Assembly (NCBI GenBank): GCA_963978545.1
Contig: OZ021726.1
Span: 31,840,459-31,904,458, forward strand
Direction: 5' to 3'
DNA: 64,000 nucleotides
Source: Linyphia triangularis
Lineage: Eukaryota > Arthropoda > Arachnida > Araneae > Linyphiidae
The position numbers and the translations under genes are program-made. Shown here one piece after another: positions 19,400-29,835 of the stretch; positions within the stretch are counted from its first letter, which is position 1; each line of letters begins with the position of its first letter. The notes beneath the pieces are model-generated. The model did not search any database. It saw only the letters and a list, made by a program, of their open reading frames with translations, and was not told the origin of the DNA.

Positions 19400-20659
19400 T
19401 ACCATAATATGGGGCTAGTCTATTGTAGTGGACCACATACGGCCCTTCTCAGTTCGTCTGGAGCTTAGGGGAGAGTCCTTTCCGACGTTTAGGATTCCAT
19501 AACCACACCTTGTCACCTTCCTGGAATGAACGTTCCGTGGCCTTGGCATCGTAGCTGACCTTCATGCGCTCCGTCATGATGTTGATTCTTTCTCTGGCGA
19601 ACCGATGTACGGCTTCCAAACGTGCCTGGAGATCATCTAGATACTGGACAGGCGAGGAAGGGGTGTCCGGTGGTCTTCCAAAGAGGAGGTCGCATGGTAG
19701 CCTAAGGTATTTTCCAAAAATCATTTGAGATGGTGTATAGCCAGTGGTCTCGTGAGTAGCACTTCTGTAGGCCAAAAGGAACAGTGGAAGTTTCTGATCC
19801 CAATCTTGCTGGTTCTTGGAAACAAACAAGGAGAGATGGTTCAGAATCGTTCTATTAAATCGTTCGACCATTCCATCGGATTGTGGGTGCAGGGGAGTTG
19901 TACGAGTCTTTTCCATGTCGAGCAAGTCACACAGCCCAGTGAAGACAGCAGAGTTAAAATTCGTCCCCTGGTCGGAATGTATCAGCAGGGGTACGCCAAA
20001 TCGGGATATCCAGTTCTGTACGAGAACTTCTGCTACGGTGGTGGCTTCCTGGTCCGGAATCGCGTATGCTTCTGGCCACTTGCTAAAGTAGTCCATGACA
20101 ACTAGGATGTATTTGTTGCCATTAGTTGTGTGAGGTAGGGAGCCCAAGGCGTCCAAAGCAATTCTTTCGAATGGTGCTCCTACGTTGTAACGTTGCAACT
20201 TTCCACGAGTTCGGGTCTTCGGTCCCTTCCGCGAATTGCATGCATCACAGGACTTGCACCACTTCTCCACGTCGGACTTGGCTTTGTCCCAGAAGAATCT
20301 CTTCCTGACTTTCTGAAAAGTTTTCGTGACACCAAAATGTCCTCCAGTAGAACTGCTGTGAAGTTCTTCTAGAACGTTCGTAACTCTAGAACTTGGAAGG
20401 ATCAATTGCCACCGGAAGTTCTTGCCATCATCGGACTCCCATCGACGGTAGAGTACTCCATTTTTCAAGTGCAAAGAGTCCCACATAGCCCAATATATCA
20501 TCATTGTTGGACTATAGGGTGCAATTTCCTGCCAACTGGGTTTTCCGGTAGCTGCTTCCATGAATTCAATTAGAGGTTTCAAGTCCAGATCTTCAATCTG
20601 ACTCTTTCGAACATTCTGGTCACTCCAAGGATCCACGTCTGAAGTAGTTGACTTGGAAG
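19400..20659 (-). pseudogene. Gypsy-2 integrase
   Basis: A 395-codon open frame (20636-19449) covers the linker, zinc finger (H and H in ELHSSSTGGHFG, then C-x2-C in WCKSCDAC), catalytic core (Asp in LDALGSLP, Asp in IHSDQGTNF, Glu in GMVERFNRT) and C-terminal region (FQEGDKVWLWNPKRRKGLSP). It is out of frame with the RT/RNase H frame that ends at 20660. A Trp codon has become a stop at 19449-19451, and compared with Gypsy-3 about 65-70 bp are missing just after it, removing most of the end of the protein. Confidence 0.93.
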
Positions 20660-22860
20660 TTATTTTACAAACCGAACGGCAGATGCGGTCGCCCCAAACT
20701 TAGACTCCGCATTGGAACAAAATCGGCAATTCTCCGGACATGGTCTTCTAGAAAGAGCATCTGCATTCCCATGGAACGTTCCTTTTCTGTGATGGATATC
20801 CATGTTGTATTCCTGCAGGCGCTGAATCCTCTTTGCTATTTGTCCCTCTGTATTCTTGAAATTTAGCAACCAAGTCAGAGACGCATGATCAGTTCTTAAA
20901 AGGAATTTTCGGCCGTACAAGTAATGATGAAAGTGCTCCACGGCCTTTACTATTGCCAGTAACTCCTTTCTTGTGACGCAGTAGTTCCGCTCGGATCTTG
21001 ACAGGCTCTTACTAAAATAAGCGATGACTTTCTCTTGTTCTTTAATTTCCTGGGAAAGAACGGCGCCTACTCCCTCATTGCTGGCATCTGTATCCAGAAT
21101 AATGTCCTTGTTAACATCGGGAAAAGCCAAAACAGGCGCGGATGTTAAAGCTGTCTTCAGTTGATTGAAGGAGTCGTCACAGTCGGCAGTCCATAGGAAC
21201 TTCTGCTTGCTCTCTGTTAGTCGATGCAAGGGTCTGGCTATCTTGGAGAAACCTTTCACGAATTTACGGTAATACGTGCACAGGCCTAGGAAGCTTCGCA
21301 ATTGATGAACGTCTTGCGGTCGAGACCAAATTTGCACAGCATGGATCTTGGCTGGATCTGTGCTTACTCCATCGGATGAGATGATGTGTCCGAGATAACT
21401 GACTTTCCGCCTAAAGAGCTTACATTTTGATGGGCTAAGTTTCAAGTGGGCTTCCCTAAGCTTCAAGAACACGTTCTTCACATTTTGCAAGTGTTGATCA
21501 AAACTCCGCCCGGTGATAATGATATCGTCCAAATATACCAGACAGGTCTCGTAGGAAAGTCCTCTAAGCACAGTCTCCATTAGTCGCTCGAACGTAGCCG
21601 GTGCATTACACAAGCCAAACGGCATAACTTGAAACTGCCATAATCCTTGGCCGGTAGTGAAGGCAGTCTTCTCACGATCGTCGGGATGTATCTCCACTTG
21701 CCAGTATCCACTCTTCAAATCCAACGTTGAAAACCACTGGTTACCCGATAGAGTGTCCAAAGTGTCATCAATTCTTGGCAGAGGGTAGCTGTCCTTTTTC
21801 GTAATTTCATTCAGCTTCCGGTAATCCACACAAAATCTAGTGGAACCATCCTTCTTTCGAACGAGTACGATTGGAAAGGCCCATGGACTTGAGGAGGGTT
21901 CAATAACTCTATTATCTTCCATTTCTTGTAACAATCTCCCGACCTCCTCTTGTTTTGCAAATGGAAGTCTTCGAGGATGTTGTTTAATCGGTAAGTGGGT
22001 CCCTGTGTCAATTCGATGTTGTGTAAGCTTCGTTCTTCCTACATCTTTCGACATGGAGAAAACGTCCTGAAATTCTTTTATAAGGTTTCCAACAATCTTC
22101 TCTTGACTTCCTTCCAACCGAGCATCCTCGAGAAGCTGGTCCACTAAATCCGCGGAGGGTGCAGTCAAAAACTCCTTCTATCCCCGTTCGATACTTGTAA
22201 CAGGTGTGCAGGTGGCGATTTCTTCTCCTTTCTTGATAACTTTGGTAGCATCACCGATGTTAGCCATTCTCACATGCACTACCTCCTGAGAAAGATCCAC
22301 AAGCGTCGCTCCTACTAACACTCATTTCGGAACTCTATTCGATGATGGGAAGTCCGTTACTCCAAATCGGAAGACCTTCGGGAGCTCTGCTGAACCCTTT
22401 ACAACCAAATCTGTCATGGAGGGGATGGTGATGTCTTCAAGAGCTACTATTCGATATGCACACGGCTCTTCCGAGTCCAAACCGAACAATGGAATGTCTT
22501 CTTTCCCGGTTTGAAGCTCGCCTTTCTCGAAATTCAAAGTGATACCATTTTTCTTTAGAAAGTCCAGCCCGAGAATACATGGGTCCACGATTTCAGCAAC
22601 ATAAACGGTGTGAGTATAGGTGTTCAATCCAAACGAGATGTTGACTTTCAATTTCCCATGTACAGAAATTTTGTCACCAGTCACAGTCTGTAGCGAAACT
22701 GAAGGCGCCGTGTAAAGAGGTTGGCTGTCCAGGCGCCGGGCTACATCCGTCCGTAAGATGGTTACATTTACCCCTGAGTCAACTATTAGACGACAGGGAG
22801 TTCCATTGATCTTGCCCTCCACGAATAACCCATGGTTTCCTCCTTGAAGGGATGAGATGT
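20660..22860 (-). pseudogene. Gypsy-2 protease, RT and RNase H
   Basis: The protease at 22822-22322 has LIVDSGVNVTIL (DSG active site) and ILGLDFLKKNG. It ends in a nonsense codon (TGA at 22322-22324 where Gypsy-3 has a Gly codon). A TAG stop near 22179 interrupts the linker. RT (22168 onward) has LDLKSGYWQVEI and YLDDIIITG with catalytic Asp residues. RNase H follows with ILDTDASNE and TDHASLTWLL. The reading frame is -1 relative to gag and begins at the slippery site at 22930-22936. Confidence 0.93.
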
Positions 22861-22926
22861 GATAGAGGCTGAGTGGGGCACCACCTGCTCTACACGGCGA
22901 CCTCCGCCTCGCGAGATAGCCGCTCT

Positions 22927-24260
22927 TTAGTTTAACTGCTGAGACTCGGACGAGGGTTTGTCCCCTCTCCTGTCCAATTCAGGGCAATCACGTCTGAAAT
23001 GTCCTTCACGGTAACAGAACCAACAAACCACTCTAGTTTTTCGATCCCTCGAGCCAGGGTTACTTCTTATAATTCGCTCCACCTTGCTTTCCAGTTCTTG
23101 AAACTTCTTCGTGAAAAGTTCAGAGGAATCGTCTGCCAATGTTCCACGTACGAAACGCCGATCTTTTCTAGAAGCTTGCTGTGCGGCTTCTACTCTCATG
23201 GCATAGACGAGGGTGGACTTCAGATCTTTGCTGTCTGACATCCTGGTAGCTTGCTGTATGTCGGGATCTTTGATGGCATCCACGAAATACTGAAGAGACA
23301 GATTGTCTCGTACGTCCGAGGGACAGTCTGGGAAAGCGAGGAGCTACAGTCTTTCTACATCCGATGCCAATTCTTGAAGAGTTTCATTGGCCTTCTGCTG
23401 TCTCACTTTCAATTGCAGTCTGTTGTAATCCTTTAGATGCTGCTCCCAAACCTTAACTCCAACGCACTTGCCAGCGCCACGCATTCTCCCCGCTTCTCTT
23501 CAGGTAGTGTCTGTAAAATGTCAGCAGCTTCACCTCGAAGAGATGCTGCGAGATGGAATGCTTTCGAAGTATCGTCCCAACCATTCGCAGAAGCAATCAT
23601 TTCAAACTGCGTTTGATAAACGCGCCAAGACGACCTCCCATCAAAAGTGGCCACTTTGATGTTTGAACGTGGCGCAATAAATTGAGTGGAAACATTATCC
23701 CAATTAGGCGTTGCAATGGTCACAGCTTCGCGAGTTTCAATTTTTCGCAGCCTTTCTTCTACAACGTCAATGAATTTGTCTTGCTCTTCCTTTAAGGTGG
23801 AAACTTTTCCTTGCATGGTGGAGACTGTTTCTTGCACGATGGAAACTTTTTCTTCAACTTCATTTCTCACTGTCTTAAGATCTTTGACATCCAAAATATC
23901 CGCCTTCATAAATTGAAGAACACTCTCTGTGCTCTCTATAAATCTATCAACGGACGCAGAAGATGATTCTTGCTTGGATGCTAAAGCTTTAATCTCCGAT
24001 GATGTAGCGGCAATTGCGGCGGCGGTGGACTCTTGGCCGGCTTTTATTTCGGCTGCGGCAGTTTCTTGGCAGGCTTTCATTTCTTTCATTTCAGCTGCGT
24101 CAGTTTCTTGGCAGGCTTTCATTTCTTTCATTTCAGCTGCGTCAGTTTCTTGGCAGGCTTTCATTTCGGCTGCGGTGGTTTCCTGTTGGGCCTTCATTCC
24201 AGCAATCATTTCCATCAACTGCTTCATTTGGTCTTCCATCATTCCTCTAGTTGTCGGCAT
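22927..24260 (-). pseudogene. Gypsy-2 gag
   Basis: ATG at 24258-24260, shortly after the primer binding site. The N-terminal 90 residues are a repeat-rich coiled coil with near-identical units ACQETDAAEMKEMK, then a Gln/Glu/Lys-rich heptad region to about residue 190, then the capsid-like region (YQTQFEMIASANGWDDTSKA). A one-base deletion near 23452 breaks the frame. The rest, at 23283-22927, contains the CCHC knuckle CWFCYREGHFRRDC and ends at TAA 22927-22929. A further stop lies near 23346. Confidence 0.92.
22930..22936 (-). promoter_or_regulatory. Candidate -1 ribosomal frameshift site, Gypsy-2 gag-pol
   Basis: The element strand reads G TTA AAC followed immediately by the gag stop TAA. 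The heptamer fits X XXY YYZ in the gag frame, and a -1 slip enters the protease frame, which is open from here. GC-rich self-complementary sequence (CTCGCGAG and GGCG...CGCC) lies within 40 bases downstream. The identical site and spacing occur in Gypsy-3 at 35751-35757. Confidence 0.65.
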
Positions 24261-24275
24261 TCAAAATTACGAGAT

Positions 24276-24291
24276 CCCACTTCTGACACCA
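24276..24291 (-). other. Gypsy-2 primer binding site (tRNA-Leu type)
   Basis: TGGTGTCAGAAGTGGG on the element strand, one base inside the LTR end. It is complementary to the 3' end of an arthropod tRNA-Leu (ending TCTGACA plus CCA). Confidence 0.85.
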
Positions 24292-24292
24292 C

Positions 24293-24763
24293 TGTTGTAA
24301 ATTTTTCCACTGAGGCAATGATGGCACAGTTTTTCAGATAAAAACTAGTATTTATTCTCTTCAGAAAACTCACAAAATCTATTCACAGATAACAGAGCAA
24401 TCACTATTAATCCTCAATACAAGCTTCAACAAGAACAGCTTCGAATACAGCGATTATACAAGCTCACTCCAATAGGTCAACAAAGCGATCGCGATCAGCT
24501 TTCAACGAAGTCCGAAGTCAATCTGAAAACTTTCCCGATCTACAGTCTCATTTATACTTGGCGCGAGAGAACAATCGAGAAATTTCCAGCCAATTCGTCG
24601 GGAAAAGAAACGTCTCGAAACTTCTCGATTGCTTTAGGTGTTGCCACCTTTTCTAACCTGTATAATCGCTGTTAATAAATTAAAATAAGATAAAAATAAA
24701 TTACAATAGAATTTTTAAATAATACGTCACTATTTACACTATATACAGACAATTTGTGCAACA
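24293..24763 (-). repeat. Gypsy-2 LTR (5' LTR in element sense)
   Basis: 471 bp, partner of 18857-19328, ending GTGCAACA at 24763 and followed by the ATAT duplication. Confidence 0.96.
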
Positions 24764-26105
24764 ATATATTGGATACTTCTGACTGATTAGAAAGCGTATT
24801 GCCTATAACTGTGATACTAGGATCAGATTCTACTTTAATGTCTTCAACTTTAATGTCCTCTTTTTTGGGACACATTAAACTTTGATGGGATTTATCATCG
24901 CAAAAACCGCATTTAATGAATTTATTTCGGCAAAATCCTGCCGAATGGTTTAATTTAAAACAAGCTTTATTTTTTATAAGAATACTTTTCTTTTCCTTTA
25001 AAGACATTTTCTGCGCCAAAAAACAGTCAGAACTAAAGTGATTTTGTTTTGAACGAAATATACATTTAAATTTGGCTGGCCCCTCTTCCTTACCTGCATT
25101 AATCAAGACTGCATTTGTGGGCAAAGATGGCTCCTCATCCCTGTGGTCTGGTAAATTCTTTTGTGGCACTCCAAGTCCCGAGCGAGCAAGTATGATCATC
25201 TCCTCACTTTGCACCTCCGAGCGAAGGAAGGACATTAATCTTTCCAAAGAACGCACGCTTGCGTCAGCTGTTCCACTGGATGCCTCATCAATGGATCGAC
25301 TCCTTTCCCAGGCATGCAGCACCTGTTCCGGAAGGCAGGACTCCACCAGGGGTTCCAGAAAATCGGCAAACTTTTCTTTCGTGCGCCCCAAACTTTCCAA
25401 GGCAAGTAGCTTACTCTCAAGTAAGTCATACAGTTCAGATAAGTCGACTTTTCCTTTGCCGGATGCGTTTTTCATAACCAGGCTTAGAAGGTCCCGTACA
25501 TAAATTTGAACGAGTAATTCGTCACGACCGAATCTATCCTTCAGTTGAACGATAACTTTTGAATAGTTTTCTCTCGTGGGCGGGTAGCTCTCTACCAGCC
25601 TCGCCGCTTTAGATTTTGGCACTACACTTTGTAACAAATACTGGAATTTATCTTCATCCGGAATATTGTCATCGTTATGAATTTTAGAAAATTGCGACCA
25701 AAAGGCTAGAAAATCCTTCGGCTCACCTGTAAATCTTTTCAACTCCAAACGGGGTAACTTAAATTTACGTTTTTCTTCCATCGCGTTAGCACTTTTCGAT
25801 GCGTCAATATTCATGTTAATTTTTAATTCCAGCTGTGTCGAGACCGCACAAAATCTGTCCCTGTAGGTTTCCGCTTTTGCAAAATCTTCATCGTAATTCG
25901 TCGCCAAATCTTCATCATCCAAGAGAGCTTGTGCAATGTTCTCCTGTACGGCTTCCAGGCGAGAAAATTTATCCAATAATTGTTTTTGCAAAAGACATAG
26001 TTGGTTTACCGTAGTTTCATCATTTCGTAAAACCTCTTCAACATTATTGGCACACACCGTGAATGATTGTCTCAACGCTTTGCGTTTCGTGTTTTCTCCT
26101 TCCAT
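24764..26105 (-). pseudogene. BEL-1 gag (5' part)
   Basis: ATG at 26103-26105. Residues about 1-110 are helical and acidic. About 110-290 form the DUF1759-type Pao gag domain (LPRLELKRFTGEPKDFLAFW, DKFQYLLQSVVPKSKAARLV, LKDRFGRDELL). Residues 340-420 have Cys/His clusters, including CFKLNHSAGFCRNKFIKCGFC. The open frame runs into Gypsy-2 at 24763 and continues at 18856 with the protease. This part has no internal stop. In active elements the product assembles particles around the RNA. Confidence 0.92.
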
Positions 26106-26136
26106 AGTCAATCTTTAAATCGTTTTAAAGTCAAAA

Positions 26137-26149
26137 GTCGCGGACGCCA
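26137..26149 (-). other. BEL-1 candidate primer binding site
   Basis: TGGCGTCCGCGAC on the element strand, about 10 bases inside the 5' LTR. A TGG-starting GC-rich match near the LTR is typical, but I cannot assign the tRNA with certainty. Confidence 0.55.
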
Positions 26150-26159
26150 CAAAAACATA

Positions 26160-26425
26160 TGTAGGATCTCACTTGGATCCTTTTTCAAGTTCAAATTATG
26201 GAAGATAATAAAAGCAATTACACTTAAGAAACGAGAGCAAAATCTTTCACGTCTTTCTTTAATTACAAAAAATTTTAGAATAAGAACAAGAACATATATA
26301 AAATAACAGTTTTTACATTCTAAATAAAAATTATCGTCTGCACTTTTTCAGCTCGTAACAGAACTCAGAACAAGTAGAATAGTACAAAAGTCAATTCTTA
26401 TAAGTAACTCCATGATGACGTAACA
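26160..26425 (-). repeat. BEL-1 LTR (5' LTR in element sense)
   Basis: 266 bp, partner of 17233-17498, ending GACGTAACA and followed by the CTAAC duplication (26426-26430). Confidence 0.95.
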
Positions 26426-26430
26426 CTAAC

Positions 26431-26936
26431 ATTTGGTCTATCTTTTCTTCTATTTCACCCAAATTTTCTTCTAAATTCTTCTTTTCCAGAATCTCTATCT
26501 TCTTCTCCAAATCATTAAACTTGAATTCGAATTTCCCTTCTAAACTATTACACCTCTTTTCGACATTCTCGAATTTCTCTTCAAATTTGTCTTCTATTTG
26601 TTTCACACTTTCTTCCATAGTTGCTAAAAGATTACCCTTTAATTCCTCCTGTCCGGCAGAGATCGCAGAAATATTCTTTTGCATTTCCTCTTGGGCCGCT
26701 TTCGTTTCTTCTTGACTCGCTTTTATTTCTTCTTGACTCGCTTTCATTTCTTCTCGCCCTTCGGATATTTCCTTCTTCATCTCTTCTTTGCCAGAGAACA
26801 TCTCTTTCTTCATCTCTTCCTGCCCTTTGGACATTTTCTTCTCCATTTCGTCTTGGCCTTTCTTCATTTCTTGCATGAGAGCAAAAAGCTGTTGAAATTT
26901 GTCCTCTTGTTCCGCCATTGCTCTGGTAATCGGCAT
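26431..26936 (-). pseudogene. Gypsy-1 gag N-terminal coiled coil
   Basis: ATG at 26934-26936. About 168 codons of almost continuous Glu/Lys/Gln heptad-like repeats (units such as KGQEEMKKEM and ASQEEIKASQEE), predicting a long coiled coil. The frame is cut by BEL-1 at 26430 and resumes at 17232. The N-terminal start (MPITRAMAEQ) parallels that of Gypsy-2 and Gypsy-3 (MPTTRGMMED). Confidence 0.9.
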
Positions 26937-26940
26937 CAAA

Positions 26941-26957
26941 CCCCACTTCTGACACCA
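26941..26957 (-). other. Gypsy-1 primer binding site (tRNA-Leu type)
   Basis: TGGTGTCAGAAGTGGGG on the element strand, two bases inside the LTR end. It is the same type as in the other two Gypsy copies. Confidence 0.85.
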
Positions 26958-26959
26958 GT

Positions 26960-27871
26960 TGTTGCGTTGTAGGGGTTCGAAAGATTTGACGCCAAAGCAG
27001 ATCAAAACTTGCAGAAATTTATTCCAAAATAACTCTTCACAGTTATCTTACAGCTCCAGAACTTCTCGTTCTAGTAGACACAATACAGCTCTTTTCACCT
27101 CAATAGAGCACAAAACAGCAGTTAAAAACTTTACAACAACTGCTAAATCGCGCAAAAGACAATGCAATACAGTTCTCTCAGTATCTCCAGTCAACTAATT
27201 CAGTGACTCAAAATCCAAGAACAACAGTCGACTCACCAGTCAACTAATTCAGTCACTCAGGTCAGGAATACAGCTCTTACAATGAACGTTAAGAGACAAC
27301 TAACTTCAGTCAACTATCGGACTCAGCTAACAACTAGCTCCGTGACTCAAAATCAGTCAACAACAACTAACTCAGAATCACAACTAACTCAGTGATTCAA
27401 AATCAACTAACTGACTGACTCACTCAGGTCGTGCTTATATAGGAGTGGCTGCGAACATACTTGAACCTTCCAGAGATGGACATTTGGAGAACTTTCCAGA
27501 CAGTAGTCGAAAAATCCTATACATGGGATACATGTACCGAAAATGTCGCCAAATGGTCGCCAAGTTTGGCGACATTTGGCGATTTCGCGCCAAATTTGGC
27601 GACAAAAATTAGTCGCCAAAACCATCGCCAACTTGGCTCTATCTCGCCAATTTGGCAAAGATTTCCATTACCATAATGTTAAATGCCCTGCCCCTTGAAA
27701 CTCGCTTCCCAGAGTTACCTCTGTAAAACTCGTTATCAAACATTGAGAGATTCATTGCTGGGAAACAAACCAAGACGAACCATTGCACTGCCTTACGCGA
27801 GATGAACATAAATTTTACTATTTACAAAATTAACACTACGAAATATTTACAAATATACAAAATTCGTAACA
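26960..27871 (-). repeat. Gypsy-1 LTR (5' LTR in element sense)
   Basis: 912 bp, partner of 4235-5147, ending CGTAACA at 27871, then ATAT. It contains the same TTTGGCGA cluster (about 27546-27656) and the TATATAA box near 27434. Confidence 0.95.
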
Positions 27872-27875
27872 ATAT

Positions 27876-29295
27876 TCTCTACATTATGGGATAAAAATTG
27901 AAAAATTGACATTTTCATCATTTTTTGGGTACCATGTCCCCTTAAAACACATACCGTGCCTGGATTTAATTTCTTGTACTTTGCTGAGTTATTTCTTGTA
28001 CTATTAGGAAGATGCCATTAATTTTTTTAATAAAAAGATGAAAGGATATGTATTACTTACTTATATAATATTGTTCTTCGTAATTCTACAATATTTGATT
28101 TTCTGTATAATTACTATTAATTGAAGTATTTGTTTAATACAATGATGGAAGAATTTTTTTTTACATATGTAATATTATGCTTGGTAAATTTACAACATTT
28201 GCATTCTCTATTTGTGAATACAACGATCAAAGTGTAAAAGTGCCAAAAAGTATTACAATAAGTAAACCTTACTAAATTCTAAATCTTCTAAAGGGTTTTA
28301 TAATTATTAATAATTAAAACTGAAAAGCGTAGTTTATTTACAATTAGTTTGAGGTTGTGAAATTTTATCAAAGAAACCAAGTAAAACTGCACAAGCTTTT
28401 TTAAAGCACACGTGATCGGAAAAGTTATACCTATTATTCCAGAAGAATACAATCAACCAACAATTTAACACACAAGTTAACTACGTCATAAAATTATTCC
28501 TTTATGTAACTAGGATAACGCCAAAAGGAGGCGAAAACGGCCAACTCTGCAATCCTGCTCTCAAAAACTCCCTAGTCATATGTTTTATTTTGGCTTCAGC
28601 CTCGTTGTATAATTGAAGTAGGAGAGCGCAGTTTATTGTGTTTATTATTAGTCTATGGTAAAACCAGCTACGTGACTAAAATTTGATTATGCGATAAAAG
28701 TATCGTACGATTCTTCTTATACTTTACCCTTGGACTACCAACGGGTTACATACTTGCCACAAAATATAATGTAAACACCAATGGGATTTTGTCAAATTTT
28801 AAAACAAATTGAATATTTGTCCCACAGGTTCAAAGTATTTATTGGCAAGGTACGTTTTATCCTCTTCCCTAAAATACCAGTGGGTCACAATGATCCCAGC
28901 TAGTAGTACCAGTGAGACATTGTCCCACTCTTCCAAATTCTTCCCCTCATATAATTATCAAATATGACCAACTACAACAGAATCTCTACCATTTTGTAGA
29001 AAAAATTATTCAAACAATATAACCCATGGAAAAAGTTTTTAATATATATCCTTTATATGCATTGCAAATTTTTACGTGCAATTCCCCCTTCTTGAGCTCG
29101 GATCGAGTTTTCATAATGTTTGACCACTAAGAACAAAAGATCCATTCCCTTTTACCCCCGAAAAACTTGATTGAATACATTATCATCTACAACGAGTTAA
29201 CGATCTACGAAAGCTGATAAGTCTGACGTAAGACAATGAAAACATCTTTTATTTATTTTGATCAAAAAAAAATTTGGTAACAGGAAAGAGTTTCA
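27876..29295. other. AT-rich intergenic DNA, no gene recognised
   Basis: No coding frame of note. It includes a short piece 'ttttatttattttgatcaaa...aacaggaaagagtttcaac' (29251-29295) that resembles 31338-31390, so the LINE fragment that follows landed in a copy of a dispersed repeat. Confidence 0.65.
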
Positions 29296-29307
29296 ACAAT
29301 GATCGGT

Positions 29308-29818
29308 GGCCAGCACCAGCCTTTGCCAACATGTCCGCAATCTCGTTTTCACGTTGATCTTGAAGGGAACGAGATTGAGGACATGTTGGCAAAGGCTGGT
29401 GCTGGCAAGGCCTCTGTTCCGTCAGTGCCTCTCACCTTTACGGAGATTCATTCTCAGATTAAACACAGGAACAGGACTACTTGGATTGTCCCCCCCAGCG
29501 CACCATTGGTATCAGTATCCCCGTCTTGGGGGCTCCCTTGCTCAGGATTTTAATAGACAGGAACAAACTACTCTTGCCCGCTTTCGAAGTGGCCACCTTC
29601 AGACATTGAAATTTATTGAGGGACCCAGGAGCTTCGAAATCTGCAATCACTGCTCTACTGAACAGGCTTCGCCTAATCACATTCTCGCGTGCCTGGGACT
29701 ATCTAGGAAGGATTTGGCCGACGACCCTGTCTTGGTGTTGGATTTTTTGAGGGTGTGCGACATCATGGACCTGGTCTAGCTCTGCTGGCCTCCGGGGGCA
29801 TGCAACAACAACAACAAC
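29308..29818 (+). mobile_element. 5'-truncated, 5'-inverted LINE fragment (RNase H/C-terminal end)
   Basis: A 511-bp insertion flanked by a perfect 12-bp duplication ACAATGATCGGT (29296-29307 and 29819-29830), ending in an (AAC)n tail. The plus strand encodes the end of a LINE polyprotein: the end of RNase H (GNEIEDMLAKAGAGK), then after a frameshift LARFRSGHLQTLKF and C-x2-C...H-x4-C (CNHCSTEQASPNHILAC), ending MDLV and TAG at 29779. The first 43 or so bases (29308-29350) are the reverse complement of 29367-29410, giving a hairpin with a short spacer. That structure is what twin-primed reverse transcription leaves. Confidence 0.88.
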
Positions 29819-29835
29819 ACAATGATCGGTTTAAA

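Larger units (their letters stand above)
18857..24763 (-). mobile_element. Gypsy-2 LTR retrotransposon inserted in BEL-1
   Basis: A 5,907-bp minus-oriented Gypsy with 472/471-bp LTRs, flanked by ATAT (18853-18856 and 24764-24767). It contains gag, protease, RT, RNase H and integrase, a Leu-type primer binding site and a polypurine tract. It belongs to the same family as Gypsy-3 on the plus strand: the coding regions align throughout and the LTRs are clearly related. I see about four substitutions and one indel between its own LTRs, so it is recent. Several nonsense codons and a deletion at the end of integrase disable it. Confidence 0.96.
17233..26425 (-). mobile_element. BEL-1, BEL/Pao LTR retrotransposon with large internal deletion
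   Basis: Minus-oriented element with 266-bp LTRs (17233-17498 and 26160-26425) and a 5-bp target duplication CTAAC (17228-17232, 26426-26430), in Gypsy-1 gag. Its gag carries the Pao-type domain (DUF1759) and Cys/His clusters, and its protease and C-terminal DUF5641-like region are present, but RT, RNase H and the integrase core have been deleted. It is itself interrupted by Gypsy-2 (18857-24763). Roughly six differences separate the two LTRs. With about 3.3 kb of its own sequence left, it is a dead, internally deleted copy. Confidence 0.95.
4235..27871 (-). mobile_element. Gypsy-1 LTR retrotransposon, interrupted by two nested insertions
   Basis: A complete Gypsy-type element in minus orientation, from TGTTGCG at 4235 to CGTAACA at 27871, flanked by the 4-bp duplication ATAT (4231-4234 and 27872-27875). 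It has 913/912-bp LTRs, a Leu-type primer binding site, gag with a coiled coil and zinc knuckle, protease, RT, RNase H and integrase, and a polypurine tract. Removing the 7,423-bp TIR element (5817-13239) and BEL-1 (17233-26425) with one copy of each target duplication leaves about 7.0 kb, a normal Gypsy size. I count roughly 15 differences between the two LTRs, so the insertion is fairly young. The coding region carries a stop codon at 15579-15581 and a frameshift near 14055, so this copy is inactive. Confidence 0.95.

Noticed and set aside
24014..24341. Plus-strand frames rich in Phe/Leu opposite Gypsy-2 gag, also 26621-26972
   Set aside because: They are antisense shadows of the coiled-coil gag repeats.
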